Positions 46,493-59,850 are shown, counted from the stretch's first letter. The stretch is DNA of 64,000 nt from Onchocerca lupi (GCA_028564675.1 JAOVVO010000318.1:1-64000), one strand, 5' to 3'. Notes: generated by a model from the sequence alone, not told the origin. A program made the numbers and translations.

Positions 46493-49023
46493 ATGGAAAA
46501 TGCACAATTTGATTTTGCTGTTCGTTTGATACGAGAAAGAGCGCGAAATGGACGATCAGTAATTTTATCACCTGTTTCGATATCAACTGCACTTTTTATG
46601 ATTTATCATGCAACAGATGATGGTGAAACAAAGCAACGATTGCAGAAAATTCTTGGAGGAAGTAATTTCAGTTTGCATAAAATATTTTAAATATGACAAA
46701 TTTATTCTGTTTTTTTTTTTTTTTTTGGGAAAATTAATTCATCGTGTAAAAACATTTGAAAAAAAAAAAAAACAAAAACAAAAACATCTGCTTAGCAAAC
46801 ATTTTGCTTATCACCAGAAAATTACCAGTAACTGGTAGATTCCATGAATGATAATAATCATCGTTTCTAAATTAGTGATAAAATTATCGTTTCTAAAATT
46901 AACTGAATTCACTGTTTCAGATGCAAGAAAAATTGAAATTCAACGATATTTTGGTAAATTTCTGGCAGATAATATTGGTACAAAAAATAACAACTACATA
47001 TTGAATATAGCAAATCGTTTTTATGTACAAGAAGGATTTTCTATAAAACCAAGCTTTTCCTATATACTTCAATTTTATTACGGTGAAAAATTGCATAATT
47101 TTAATTATGAACAAAGAAATCAGCTTGCTCAGGTAATGATCAATTTGATAAAAAGTAAAATTGAGAAGAAATGAAAAGAAAAAAAAAAAAAGGGTGAAAT
47201 CAGGAAAAGAGATAGTAAATGTTAATGTTTTTTAAAATTTTAAAAAATTTTTATCATTAAAAAATACACAGCATGTAGTTTTATTCATTTCATTTATGAT
47301 TGCAAAGTATTGATAATTTAATTTTTTTTATTTTTCAGGAAATTAATAATTGGCTTTTGGAAAAGATTAATCATAAAATTACGGAATTAATGATAACAAC
47401 AAATGTTAAGCCAGAAACCAAAATATTGATAATCAATGCAATTTATTTTAAAGGTATTTGGAAGGAACAGTTTTCCCGCGAAACCAAATCATTATTTCAT
47501 ATTTCTCATAGCAAAAAGGAAAAAGTAAACATTTTCTTGAATTTTATAAATAGAAATATTCATTTGCTCATTTTTGACATTTGTTGTTTGTTTACAATCC
47601 GCTTGTAAATACAATGGATTTCAATTATTTAAATCATCCTTCGTTGATTTATTTGCTTTCTGGTCATTCAAATTAGTTAAATATGTTTATTATTATTCCA
47701 TTTCTTTTCTTCATTTCCATTCTTTCAGATATCGATTTATTTGGACATTCAAATTTTTAGGCCATTCAAATTGATTTGAACATGTTTATTATTCTTTCAT
47801 CATTTTTTTTTTCATTTTTCCATTCTTTCAGATATCAATGATGCATTTAAAAGCTAAATTACCATATTATGATGATAATTTCGTGCAAGTTATCAAATTA
47901 CCTTTTATTGGTGATGAAGTAGAGATGATAATTATATTGCCAAAAATACGCTTTAATTTATCAAACATTCGTGAAAAGATGACCGGAAAAGATCTTATCA
48001 TGTATATTAGCAATGCTATTCCAACTGATGTAAAAGTAATTTAACCAAGTATTTTCTATTTTTCAGCAAATTAATTGAAAATTATTTGTGAAAAAAAGCT
48101 AGAATATCATAACTTTTAATAATATGAATCTTTTCAAATATTCATTTCAATTTCTCTACTTATCGATTTAAACAAAATCACTTATCAGTGAAAAATAGAT
48201 AAAACGAACAGTAAAAAAAATATTTTCGACAAATGGAATATGAATAAATTTAGATATGAATAATTAATTACAAATCATAACATTCTAGATTGATTTCTTC
48301 ACGATTTGAAAAGTTTTCTTTAGTATGTATAAATATATTCTTGTCGTCTATTTTGTTGTTTTTAATCAATTTTTTTTTTTTATTATTAGTTTGGAAAAAT
48401 AATTTGAAACAATTTAGAAATAATTCGAAATAATTTTTTTTTTTTGGTAATTAATTTTTTTTTTGTTCCTTTTTTACCAATTGATTTTTATGCATGTGTT
48501 TTGTTGCGCCATTTTAATTACTAGGAAAAAATTTTTGATTGCTTCTTTGTGAAAAAATTTAAAGAAAGAAAAAATTATTGATGAATCAAATTTGTCATAA
48601 TTTTAGATAAAATTGCCAAAATTCGGTTTGAGAGAAGAATTAAATTTGGAAGATATTCTGAAAAAATTTGGCATCATGGATATTTTCAGCAAAAATGCTA
48701 ATTTAAAAAGGCTTAGTGATGATCCAATTTTCGGTGGCAGTGCTATACATGATGCTTTTTTTGAGGTTTGTAAAATGTTACAATTTTAAGGATTAAAAAT
48801 GTAGCTATTCACCTGGATTTCTTCTTTTAATTTACCACTAGAATGTTTGCAGGTGAATGAAAGTGGGACAAGAATTGCGGCCGAGATCGCAATCGATTCT
48901 TCTGATGTTACATCCAAAAATTTTGCAATATTCAATGCTGATCAACCATTTTTGTATTTTATTGTTAAAAATTTACAAATTGTTTTGTTTGCTGGCCAAT
49001 GTAGCTATTTTTGTTCCTTTTAA
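46493..49023 (+). CDS. Serpin (serine protease inhibitor family), intracellular type
   Basis: Exons: 46493-46661, 46921-47132, 47339-47524, 47832-48035, 48607-48765, 48853-49023. All phases agree and give 366 residues, a usual serpin length. There is no signal peptide, so a cytosolic (clade B-like) protein is likely. Family landmarks: SVILSPVSISTALFMIYHA near the N-terminus, LIINAIYFKGIWKEQF in the middle, and FNADQPFLYFIVKN near the C-terminus. The reactive-centre loop (from Glu313) has normal length; by alignment P1-P1' would be Val329-Thr330. The hinge GTRIAAEIAI departs from the small-residue consensus GTEAAAAT (Ile at P12, Glu at P9, Ile at P8), so rapid loop insertion may be impaired and it may be a weak or non-inhibitory serpin. 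AATAAA lies at 49108-49113, 85 bases past the stop. The start ATG follows a T-rich acceptor (GTAG) by six bases, suggesting trans-splicing. Confidence 0.92.
47662..47836 (+). repeat. Intronic duplication with a decoy splice acceptor
   Basis: The end of serpin intron 3 is imperfectly duplicated. GGTCATTCAAATT...CATTCTTTCAGATATC (47662-47735) resembles GGCCATTCAAATT...CATTCTTTCAGATATC (47760-47836). Only the second acceptor leads into the open exon; use of the first would hit an in-frame TGA after 16 codons. Confidence 0.8.
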
Positions 49024-51052
49024 AACACTAAATATCTTCTATATTTTGTCAATGATTTTGAATTTTAGAATTCGATCCATCATTTCATGGTTCTTGTATA
49101 AATACTCAATAAAAATATATCAAACCTTCAGTATCATTTCCGGTCTATAAACAAATTTTTTTCCCTAGTGAGCGACGATGTAAATGGAAAAGTTAAAAAT
49201 AACTGAAAAATGCTGGTTATTGTAAAAAAATTTTCTTATTTCCTTTTTACCAAATAATCGAATGAAATTCGGAAACATGAAAAAATGAATTCTTGAATCA
49301 TCGATCGAAGTGAACGATAACTCATTATTGCTGTTAGGGAGAAAATCCGCTACGATAAAATTAAAAAAGCGGATAATTGCAAAAAAATTTTTTGGTTATT
49401 TAAAAAGTAAAAAAAAAAACAGAGAAAAAAATGTATACCTATTTGGTAAAAAAAAAAAAAAAACATAAGCAAAATTGATGCTATTAATCTAAAAATAAAA
49501 TGACATTTTTCGATTTTTAATTTTTAATATATTTCGAAGAAATTTTATAAATGAAATTCGTAGATTTTATATGAAAATTATTGGGCTAAGAGCTGATCAT
49601 ACTAATGATAATTAAACAAATGCAATAATTACTGAGTTTTTTGAATTGTTATTTTTCTTCTTTTACTTGATTATGATGGTAAATAAAAGAAATCCTTTCC
49701 ATTTATTTCAATAGAATATTGTTACATATAAATTATTTTCAAAAATTTTCTTTTTATAATGAATACAAAAGAGCATTGAACAGACCTAAATTTCGATCAA
49801 AAAAAAGATGGCAAAAGAAGTTTTACCGAAAAAAATTTCAAAAGTTTTTTGAAGTGGAAGATCTAAAAATTGGAGATTAAAGAAAAGTGTGCAGGATTCA
49901 AATAGTGCTTAAAATAAACTTTCAACATAAGGATTGAAAATTATTTTGCTAAAATAGAATCTATCATAAGAATTACCTCTAATTAGTAAGCTTGAAATCG
50001 AATAACAATGCATAAATTAATGTTCAATCAGTTCTAATTAGCGAGAGACATCTGCTGAAAACTTTTTGAAATGCTAATTAGAAATCGCATTGATTTTCCT
50101 TATATTTTCAATACATTTGACAATACAATGAATAAATTCGCAAATCTAAATTGGTTCGCAACTACAGCAATGCAATTCCTGTGATTGGATATACCCGTGT
50201 CGCTGTTCTTCATGATCGTGACAATAATAAGGGTTCTTGTTTTTTATCGTATTGTTATCAAATATTTCGCGGTATCTCAAACTTCGGTAATTAAATCTTT
50301 ATTACAGAAATTTAGATAACAGAACAACGTACGAACAATTAATTACAAATCAATTATATCAATAAAACAATGCAAATGACGATTCATTTATATGAGAAAA
50401 TGGGATAAAAGATATTAATAAGAAATCTGAAATAACCCAGACGAAGGAACCAACCGCATCCTTTGTTAGCTTCCTTTAAAAAATGATGCACAAAGGAGCA
50501 TCTCCGTAACATGAAAAAGCTTTTCTTTGTTAACGCATAACAGCGCATTTATGGTATGATTTACAGCAGTATGAAACAAAGGTTAAAGCATTTAACATAG
50601 CCATAAAACAAGCGTAAGCAAGCTAACAAAGCCATAAAACTGAGTCATTTGATTAGAAACAAAGAAATAAATTTTTCACAGCCATTAACGGTTACAATTT
50701 GTTTCCTTTAAGACAAAGAAATCACATTTCTCTGATCTTCCTCGCTCATTTCAGCGATAGCCCGATTGATCATGCTGATTTAATTATTGGAACACATTTA
50801 TTTGTATACTGACAAATGGTCATTTGCTTGTATCTTGGACAAAAATAGTCTTGAAAGTCTTGCTGTAAAGAATCATTTCTGCTATAAGCATTCCAGCTTA
50901 TACTTTTAGGTGCTTTTACTAATGATAAAAAAATTCGATTGAATATAATTGATTCATTAGAATATCAAATAAACTTTTGATCGAATGTATTTTCAATCAA
51001 TAATACATTTCTAAGCATTTTATGCAAATTTGTACACATAACTTTCCTTTCA

Positions 51053-51084
<32 letters not shown>

Positions 51085-51756
51085 TTGCGATTCACTTATT
51101 TATCCTCATTAGCCTTTCCTGTTGAATAGGTTAGGAATGATGAATGAATTTTTTTCATTTCCTTTTTAAAGATTTTTTTTTTTCCTTTACAAGCATAAAA
51201 TATACAAAAGAGAAAAGAAATCAATAATTAACTGAATCAGAGGAATATTTGTATTTCATGCGATTTAATGTTTAATTTAACAAGGCGTTTTATTTAATAA
51301 TAACTGCTGCGCTGATAATTTTATTCATCCATTTAATTGTTTAATTACTAAAATACATTGAAATTGCGACATAAATCTGAAATTGTATTGAAACATGCAA
51401 TTGGAATTATATATGATGATACTTCTATAAAAACTTCTTTTTATCTTCTATAAAAACAGCTTAGTTTTTTTCATCATTTGCGATTTCTTCAGTATGGAAT
51501 AAAAAAAAGAAGATTTAAAATGATGTAATTATAACAATGAATAATAAGTGATCCTGAGAGAAATTATAAATTAAAATCACATTTATATTTTTAAGATGTA
51601 TAATTTATGCTTGGCATATTTAATCATCCTGAATTTTTTTCATTTTTTCTTCTTTTCTTTTTTTTTTTTTTTTTTCTTGAAGTTACAAGTTAACTTATTT
51701 TTGTAACGAGAAATATTGACAGTAAATTAAACATAGTATTAACGAAGCGAATAAAT
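49024..51756. other. Intergenic; contains a less A+T-rich block
   Basis: After the serpin 3' end the sequence is ordinary A+T-rich spacer, except for about 50150-50780. That block is clearly less A+T-rich and contains repeated CATAAAAC/GCCATAAAAC words and short open frames on the minus strand (for example an ATG at about 50214 opening 36 codons). It has no recognisable protein motif and looks like a degenerate mobile-element remnant or solo terminal repeat. An A run of about 25 lies at 51060-51084. Confidence 0.4.
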
Positions 51757-53986
51757 ATGGCTAAAGAAATGTTGCTGGAAATTGGTAAATTTATTTGAAG
51801 AAATGTTTCAATACAGATTTCAAAAACAATTTTATAATTTCGCAAATATATGCGATTTATTGGTTGTTTCCTTCAGTTTTCTTCAACGCTAAAGTGGCAG
51901 AAAAAAATGAGTTTACAGTGGATGAATATCCATGAAAATGCTTAATTATTGCTGAGACAATAATGTTGATTGGGACAATTATCATACAATCTGATCATTA
52001 TATTTTTATTAAGCAGTTTTATCTTTTGAAATTATTTTTATTTTTCATTAAAATGGCAATTTGAATTTCGCATGCTTTTGTTTACTCATTTTATTTTTAT
52101 ATTTCTTGTAAACTATATTTTTGTGTGCTTTTTTTCTCAATTCAATTTATACATCAGCTAGATATGCAATTTAATTTGAAATTTGAAAAGTTTTTTGTTT
52201 TAAAAAATTTCTGTGTAATAATTTTATTTGCAAAATTCAGATATATATAGATAACAAAACAAACATTTTTACATTTGAATCATTTTTATCAATTTTTATC
52301 AAACCTTTGAAATTTTTTTTTTTTGAAACAAAAATTTTTCAAATAAGCATAGCTAATATAGCAATATGGTTTTTTTTTTTTCCTTTTTACTTATAATATT
52401 GATTAGTTATGCTAATTTGAGACATTTGTATATAAGAAAAGATAACCTGATCAATGATTTAATCATTTTTTTTGTTGAATTCACCTATCGGTCGCTGTCG
52501 ATGTATTCTGTCAATATTGCTGAGAAGCGTTAGTGATTTGTTTATCTTGAAATGATAAGAAATGATAAACTGATAACTAATATGCTTGCTTATCAAGATT
52601 CTCAGAAACGTTTTTTGTCATAAATTTTCCAATTTAAATTCATTCTTAAATTTTCTAAGATAAGTCAAATTTAGCAACAATAACTGAAATCAATGACGAC
52701 GACGTTCAGGCATGCGTCACGGCAAAACGTCTTGCTGGAATGATACGAAAACTTAAGGAAGAAATTATCGACGAGATGAATATTCAACAGGAGACAAATA
52801 CCGAAAATTGTCAATTAGAAATCAATATTCATCGTTTTCAAGAAAGGTTTTAACCAATAATTAGCAAAATTTGTAAAAAAAAAAAATATAAATTTAAAAT
52901 AATCAAAAAAAAAAAGGAAATATATTTTTTTAATTCTGAAATTTTCTAAAAAAAGAAATTTTTGTTTAAAAATTTGCTAAAACAAAAATTTGACAAAATA
53001 TGCATGTAATGAATTTCATAGTTTCAAAAAAAAAAAAAAAAAAAAAACAACCTTTACATCTTTTTTTTTTTTTTTTTCATCATCCAAAGTTTGGAATTTA
53101 AAATTGCTATTATTACGAACATAGCTGAATTAAACTGAAACTTACAATAACAAATATTTTCATTATAAAATATTAAATTGCTGATCAGTATTTGATGGAA
53201 TTTACAATCTAATCAATCTATTCTTAAATAATTCAAATAATCGTTTTAAAAATTTCTTAAGATTGTAAATAAATTTGCTACAAAATTAAATTTCTAATTT
53301 TTACGTAACTCTAAATATGCTTCATCAATTTACATATTAAAAAAAAAAATTAACAAAATATTTGTTGAATAATTTTTTAGACTTAAAGAATTAAATATTT
53401 TATATCTCAATTGTGAAACTTCCAATGCTGAAATTCAGCATCGAAAAAAACGCTATTCGGAACAGTTGGCAAAAATTTCTAAACTAGTTTCTGAACAGGT
53501 TTTCTTTTCAATTATTTTTCAATTAAATCATTTCATTTTCTTTTAATTACTGTAAAGAATTGAATAATAATAATATTTCGTGAATTAATGAAAGCAAATA
53601 GGAAATATAAGAAAAGCTAAAATAATTAATTGTTTAAAAAAATTAGAAAATTCGAAATTTCATTTACTTTTTTTAAAAAAAAAAAAAACATAATTAATGA
53701 CTCAAAAACTTTTGCGAATAGCTTGCATAAAAATCGCTTATGGAAATTAATAGAAATTTCAAAAATGCAAAGCATAATGATTGCGATTTCTTAAGAATTT
53801 TGATGCTGCAAATTGGGCAATAATTTTGGATGAAATGGTATTCGTAAATCGAGAATTATTTGAAATTTTGATTTCAACAGCTATTGCAGAACGTCGTGCA
53901 CTTCAGGTGACCTGATCATACTGAATCAGCTTTACAATTATGAGCAAATATTGATCGATTAATTATCCATTTTTTTTTTTCAAATA

Positions 53987-54022
<36 letters not shown>

Positions 54023-57000
54023 AAAAAAATTGATCAATTTTAGATGGAAATAATTGAGGAAGAAAAGTATCGATTTATAGCAAAAAAGTTTGTCTTACAA
54101 CGAATCATATTACGCCATGAATTACATTCTCAAATGAATAGCTATGAATTATTGAGAGCACAAATCAATCAAATTGAAAATAATTTGAGAAATCTTCAAA
54201 AAACTATTGATGTTTATGATGCTGAATATTGGCAATTAAATGATGCAAGAGATGAGTAAGTGAGAATATTAGCAAGAAAAAAAAAAACGAAAAAATCAAT
54301 TAATAAGTTGAAATTTTTGTTTTGTTCAAATTAAATATGATATTTTTTTCATTTGATCACTTTTCTAATCATGAAATGAACAAAAAAAAAAAAAAAAAAT
54401 TAAATATTATTCTTTCTTTTTCTTTTTTTTTTTTTTTTCAGTTTAAAATTACAAATTTTTCAATTAAAACAACTTCTTTGTCAACGTCAACGTCGCTGTT
54501 GCTTAAATTCATCCAACAAATCATCATCTTCACATAATGATAATGATAATGATAATGATAATGATAATGATGATAGTATGAATGATAAATGTTTGATAGT
54601 GCAACGAAAAAAATCCAATTTAACAGTCATTCCTTCGCCTAAAATATTATTAAAGGTTATGAGAAATTTTCCAATCATAAATATAAATGAAAGAAAAAAA
54701 AATGAAATTAGTCAAAAATGCTCATTAAAATGTTTAGAAATTAAGAATTAATTTTGTGTATTTAGAATTAAATTTGAAATAGTATTTTGTTTTATTGAAT
54801 TTAATTAAAAGAATTTGATTAAATATATTAATTACCGTAGTTATCTTCAGTCGGTAAAAAAGCATTTTTCATAAATATGAATTTAAGTCGTTTTTTTTAT
54901 TTATCATTATTTTATGTATAAAATCAGAGATAAGGCATTTAAATTTGCAAAACTAAGAATATCTAAAGCACTGCAATAACTAAACTAATCATCTAAATTT
55001 CACCATTAATTTTAGAATGAGAATAACAGTATCGCAAATACTAAGTTTAAAGATCAGACAACGTCGCAAACAATGCCAGAGATGAAACATGATGCCAGTG
55101 ATAAGATTGCTACTGAAGAAAAGATGGAATCTAAGAAAAACGCAATTAAAGTTGCTGCAAAATCAAAAATTGATAAATTTAGAAATAAAACTTTTCGATC
55201 GCTAGAAAATTCATTTGAAATAAAATCATCATCAATAATTGTTTATAAGATAAGCGACGAAAAAATCAAAATTGAATATTCAAAAAATATTTTTGAAATA
55301 GAAATTTTTGCATTTTTTTGCGTAAAATTTCTTCAAATCAACAATAATTTTATCGATTGATTTTGAAAATTTATTTCGTGTAAATTATTTGCAATATGTG
55401 ACATTCATAATTTCGTAAAAAAAAAAAAATGAAAATTGCAGAAGAAAGAAATGGCAGTGATAAATCAGGCGTCAAGTTCAAGTTTGGATATTCGATCCAA
55501 TTTCATATGGATGAAAGAAGCTACAAACAAGAATCAATCATTATCACCAGATTCATTGATATCCTCCAGTAGTACATCATACTTTTTTGTTGAATATCAA
55601 AAATCCGATTTTAAATTAATGGTAATTTAATCGGAATATTTATATTATTTATGATTACGTTTAATTTGGTTGATTTTTTTTAAAAAATTTTTCTGGCAAT
55701 TAATAATTCAAAGTTGAAAAATCAAAAAAAAAAAAAAAAAAGAAGAAAAAATGTCTTTTCATGAATTTTTAATTTACCGTATTTTAGAATGATTTATAAT
55801 CTGGTTCTTTTTTTTTTTTTCTTCATTGCTTCATTAATTAGCCAATTTGATTTTTAATGAATTGAATAATTAATTATTCAAATTTTTACAATTGCAGAAA
55901 CCACAACATGAAGAGCAAATTTATCAGAAGTACAAAAAAAAAAATTCAAATAGATCAACATCATCGGGATCATTCAAGACTACTCCATCACAAAATATGG
56001 CAAGTGAAATTGTTATATTTAAACTAATTTTCTTTTTTTAATCGCAAAATTTATTTATTATTTCTGTTTAGTAATAAAAAATTCCAGTTAAAGATTTAAA
56101 ATTAAAAAAATCGGAAGCAAAAAAAAAATTGTTGTTTGATAGGAATTCTATTGTAATTGCAAAATCAGCAATTAACAATTTCAAAGATAAAGTATCATAA
56201 TTGTTACAATGATAAAATCAGCAGCAACAGTTGAAAATTAGATCCAAATAATTAGGAAATTAAAAAACAAGCCAAATATTCTCAACCGGTCAAATCAACG
56301 AAACCTATTGTTTTATCGTCGAATTCTGTTGGAAATACTGAATTCCGGAAATCATTGATAAATCGGAAGGAAAAAGAAAAAAATAGCGAAGAAATGAAGA
56401 AAATAACGGTAGATAGAATTGATATTGATCAAGAAATCACTACTGATTTGCAAATTAGTAATAAGGAGAAGATTATTGATTCAAGTAAATCTAGCAATTT
56501 GACAATTTCGGATGATGAAACAACTGATTTAACATCTGAATCAATTTCAATTTCGGATAAATCACCGATTACAATCAGTGAATTATCATCAATTCGCAGT
56601 GATATCAATGATCAAGAAAAAGAGGTATTCATTAAAAAGTGAAGCAGAAGTAAAAGTTCTAGATTGATTAGCTACCTTAAAGTTTTTTTTAATAATTTTA
56701 TCATAATTTTTATCTAAAATATATGGTGTTGCTTTCATAGATAATAGATTTTAATAAACAATCTCATTCACCGTGAAAAAATTTGAGTAAACAAACAAAT
56801 TACTAGATTTATTGTTATAGGTTAAAAACTGCAGTTTTTTTTTTTTTTTGCCGAAAAAAAAAAATCGAACGTATTTTTTAATGTTTTCTAGAAAGACTAA
56901 AAATATTGGAAAATATTAAAAACACGATATTTATATAGATATATATTTTATTGCATCAATTTTTTTTTTTTTTTTTTTTGCATAATTTTCAAATTATCAA

Positions 57001-59655
57001 TAAAATCTTTGGAATAATTATGAATTTATTTAGGTTAAATGATATTATATCGATGCTATTTTTCTTGTATTACTTTTTCGCAGTAGAAATAATTTTATCA
57101 AATTTTTTTTACATTCAACTTTTAGAGCAATTATTTTGATTATTGAAAATTTTAGATTTATATTGATAAAATCTAGTAACTATTTATTTATTCAGATTTG
57201 ATATCTTATAATAAATTTTAGTTTTTACTTGCCTTAATCATTATTTCCAAAAAATTTCTTGACCATTTTTTTTATCAATTATTTTGCCATAAATTTAGCC
57301 TTTTCATTGGCATGAAATTCGAAAAGTTATCGACAATACAGATTGTGAAACAAATGAATCATCTCCAATTAAGAAATTATCTTCAACACCAACAATCAAA
57401 TCTTCGCTAACTTCTCAAGTCAGCAAAATCTTGCAATAATTCTTTTTTTAACAGAAAAACATAAAAAAAAATTAATTTTATATCTCAAATTCGCAAATTT
57501 GTATTTTCCTAATGAAGATGTTTCCGCTCCTTACGCCTGCATGTTAATTTTCAAATAAAAGTTAAGGAAAATAATTGATAACGAAACTTGAAATCAATGA
57601 AGAAATGTTTGTCATTTTATATGTTATTTATTATTACAGAATTTACGAATTTATTAATTCTAAAACTTGCGAATCATTTCTTCATCTTTGTATTGAAGCA
57701 TAATATTGCTTATTTTATAATCGTAAGGAAGCAATTTTTATAAAAGAATTTTATGAGAATTCGCTCAATTTTAATCAAAAATTTACAGTCATCTTCACCA
57801 GTCGATAGTTCATCTAAACAACAAACCAAAATACGGCAACCATATTACACTTCAAAATCGGAAAGTATTTCTGAAATATCAATCGATAATAAAAAAGTTG
57901 GTAACTTCTTGTTTTTTATTATGTTTAAATGAATAGTCTTGCAATAGATGCGCAGATTGAGAAGATGATTATGATAGTAATAATGATTTTTCATTATGAT
58001 TATTCTTATCAAAATTTAACTCTATCAATAATCATAATAATTCGATTAGCACTTATTACTTTGGCTATTTTATCTTTATTACATATTATTTGCATAGTTT
58101 CAAATTCTAAACTGCAAATTTTTTAAATTTGAAATAATCATTTAGGATTTTTTGCCTTATTGATAATTATAGTACTTATTATAATGATATGGTTGTTATC
58201 AGTGTCTATTCGTAATTCTCATTTTCATGATCATCAGCAATATGATATTTTAATTCATATGTATAAAAATATTGATTTATAAAATATTTCTTCATTCCTT
58301 TTTTTTTTTTTTCTAATAATTTCCCAAATTTTTATAGCATAGCAAAATAAGAAATGGATCAAATAACAAAATCAAGCCTTCAGGTTTACATTTTTACATT
58401 CATAAAAAATATCTTCTTACAAAAAAAACATTTTCATTAACTTTCTATCAATTATACAAAATTTGATTAAAATTTCATTGATTCATGAGAACTTTATATT
58501 TCAAAGATGACCAAAAAGTTAATGTTATTTACCAAAATATTATATTCAAAAGCATACGGTATCAATGTTTAAAAGCGTAATTTGATTAAAATTTCACTGA
58601 TTTTTGAAAACTTAATATTTCAAAGATAACCAAAAAGTTAATGTTATTTAGCAAAATATTATATTCAAAAGCATACGGTATCAATGTCTAAAAGCGTACG
58701 GTATCAATATCAATCACCGATTTTATATACCTGTATATACTGTATTACTGTAGCACTTATAAAAATGGCGGGAAAATTGGAATGAAATTTGAAAAGATCG
58801 CTTATCAAAGCCGATAACCGATGCATCAAATGTCTAAATTTGCAAAATTTAACAATTTAGTGAATAAATAATCAAAAAAAGAATTAATTTTATTAATTTT
58901 TAAGGAATACATTTATTACAACAACAACAGCAACAACTGATACATCAGCCGTGCTACAATTGCTTCCATCATCAGGGTTTGTTCGCATCGTTAATCAAAT
59001 TAGGTTAAATTTCAGGAATTTACAAGATAAATATGCTATTACTAAATAAATAAATGCTTAGCGAAGAAGGATTATCGGAAGGAAGAGGTTATCTTAAAAT
59101 AGATAAATCTTCTTTCAATTTGAATAATTGAAATCTCCTTCCTTTGAGCTGATGCTTCGTCTTTCGAGATACCATTTCAATTTTAAATCAGAGCTTCAAT
59201 GTTCAGATTGTAGTTGAAGAGAACTTTTGCTACTAATTGTTGATTAATTAATTTAATTTCTGCCTGATTCAAGAAATTCTACTAAATTCCGATAATGAAA
59301 TGAACAAAAAAGCAAGTTAACAATAATTTCCTTACTGATTTTCTTAATGATGAATAGTTATCGATCATTTCCTAACTCATTCAGGATGAACATTTTAAAC
59401 AATTCGCAATTTGTCATCAAAATTTATTGAATTAGATAAATTGATAATTTCCATTTGCATTTGTTTGAATTCCCACAAAATGGGTTTGCTTATTATTTCA
59501 ATACAGTATTTTTATGTCTACATCAAGTATATCATAATATCATTTCAGCAGAATTTGATGAGCAACAATCGGGAAGTTTGACATTAAAAAATCAAATTGT
59601 TGAATTATGGCAGGAAATTTCGGAAAAAACATTTCTTCGTGATATTGCTAGTTAA
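51757..59655 (+). CDS. Uncharacterised coiled-coil, serine-rich protein (15 exons)
   Basis: Exons: 51757-51784, 52660-52846, 53381-53498, 53796-53906, 54044-54255, 54442-54655, 55016-55240, 55442-55621, 55898-55999, 56256-56624, 57299-57418, 57789-57896, 58338-58383, 58905-58976, 59549-59655. All junctions are phase-consistent and give 732 residues. Residues 1 to about 230 are charged and helical, probably coiled coil (LAGMIRKLKEEIIDEMN, IQHRKKRYSEQLAKISK, LLRAQINQIENNLRNLQ). An Asn-Asp repeat follows near residues 247-259. The next 400 residues are Ser/Thr/Lys-rich and probably disordered (SNLTISDDETTDLTSES, SSTPTIKSSLTSQ). The C-terminus has a poly-Gln stretch, a CYNC motif and the ending LWQEISEKTFLRDIAS. 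The intron after 55999 is either GC-AG (ATG|GCAAGT) or uses GTTATA 15 bases later. I do not recognise the family; a cytoskeletal, centrosomal or sperm scaffold is only a guess. An exon-like segment at 51878-51934 could be an alternative second exon ending in stop. Confidence 0.8.
58461..58698. repeat. 119-bp tandem duplication in an intron
   Basis: The block starting ATTTGATTAAAATTTCA at 58461 recurs at 58580 with a handful of substitutions; both copies end with AAAAGCGTA. It lies between two small coding exons of the coiled-coil gene. Confidence 0.9.
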
Positions 59656-59656
59656 T

Positions 59657-59850
59657 TTTTGATGAGCAGCAATTAAAAAATTTTCGTTTGAAATTCCGAT
59701 AAAGAGCAAAGCACATTTTACATTCTCCTTTTTTCATGTTTAATTTAAAGATGTAAAGCTGTTAAAATATCATTGTTATAAATTCATAGTGTTTTCAAAT
59801 TCATGGCAAGAAATTTCGGAAAGAACATTTCGCCGTGATATTTGTTAATC
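59657..59850 (+). pseudogene. Decayed duplicate of the preceding terminal exon
   Basis: Just after the stop of the coiled-coil gene, TTTTTGATGAGCAGCAATTA echoes the exon's TTTGATGAGCAACAATCGGG. About 110 bases on, GGCAAGAAATTTCGGAAAG...CGTGATATT matches the exon's GGCAGGAAATTTCGGAAAA...CGTGATATT, again followed closely by TAA. The middle is interrupted by unrelated A+T-rich sequence with stops. It looks like a tandem exon copy that has decayed; no acceptor is obvious. Confidence 0.7.

Noticed and set aside
55073..55360. ORF continuing past 55240 to a stop at 55360
   Set aside because: The next exon (55442) is in phase only if splicing occurs at 55240; the extension becomes F/I/K-rich and intron-like.
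58977..59008. Read-through ending of the coiled-coil gene (GLFASLIKLG, stop)
   Set aside because: A GTTTGT donor at 58977 joins in phase to the coding-like terminal exon at 59549, which is a better ending; read-through remains possible as a variant.
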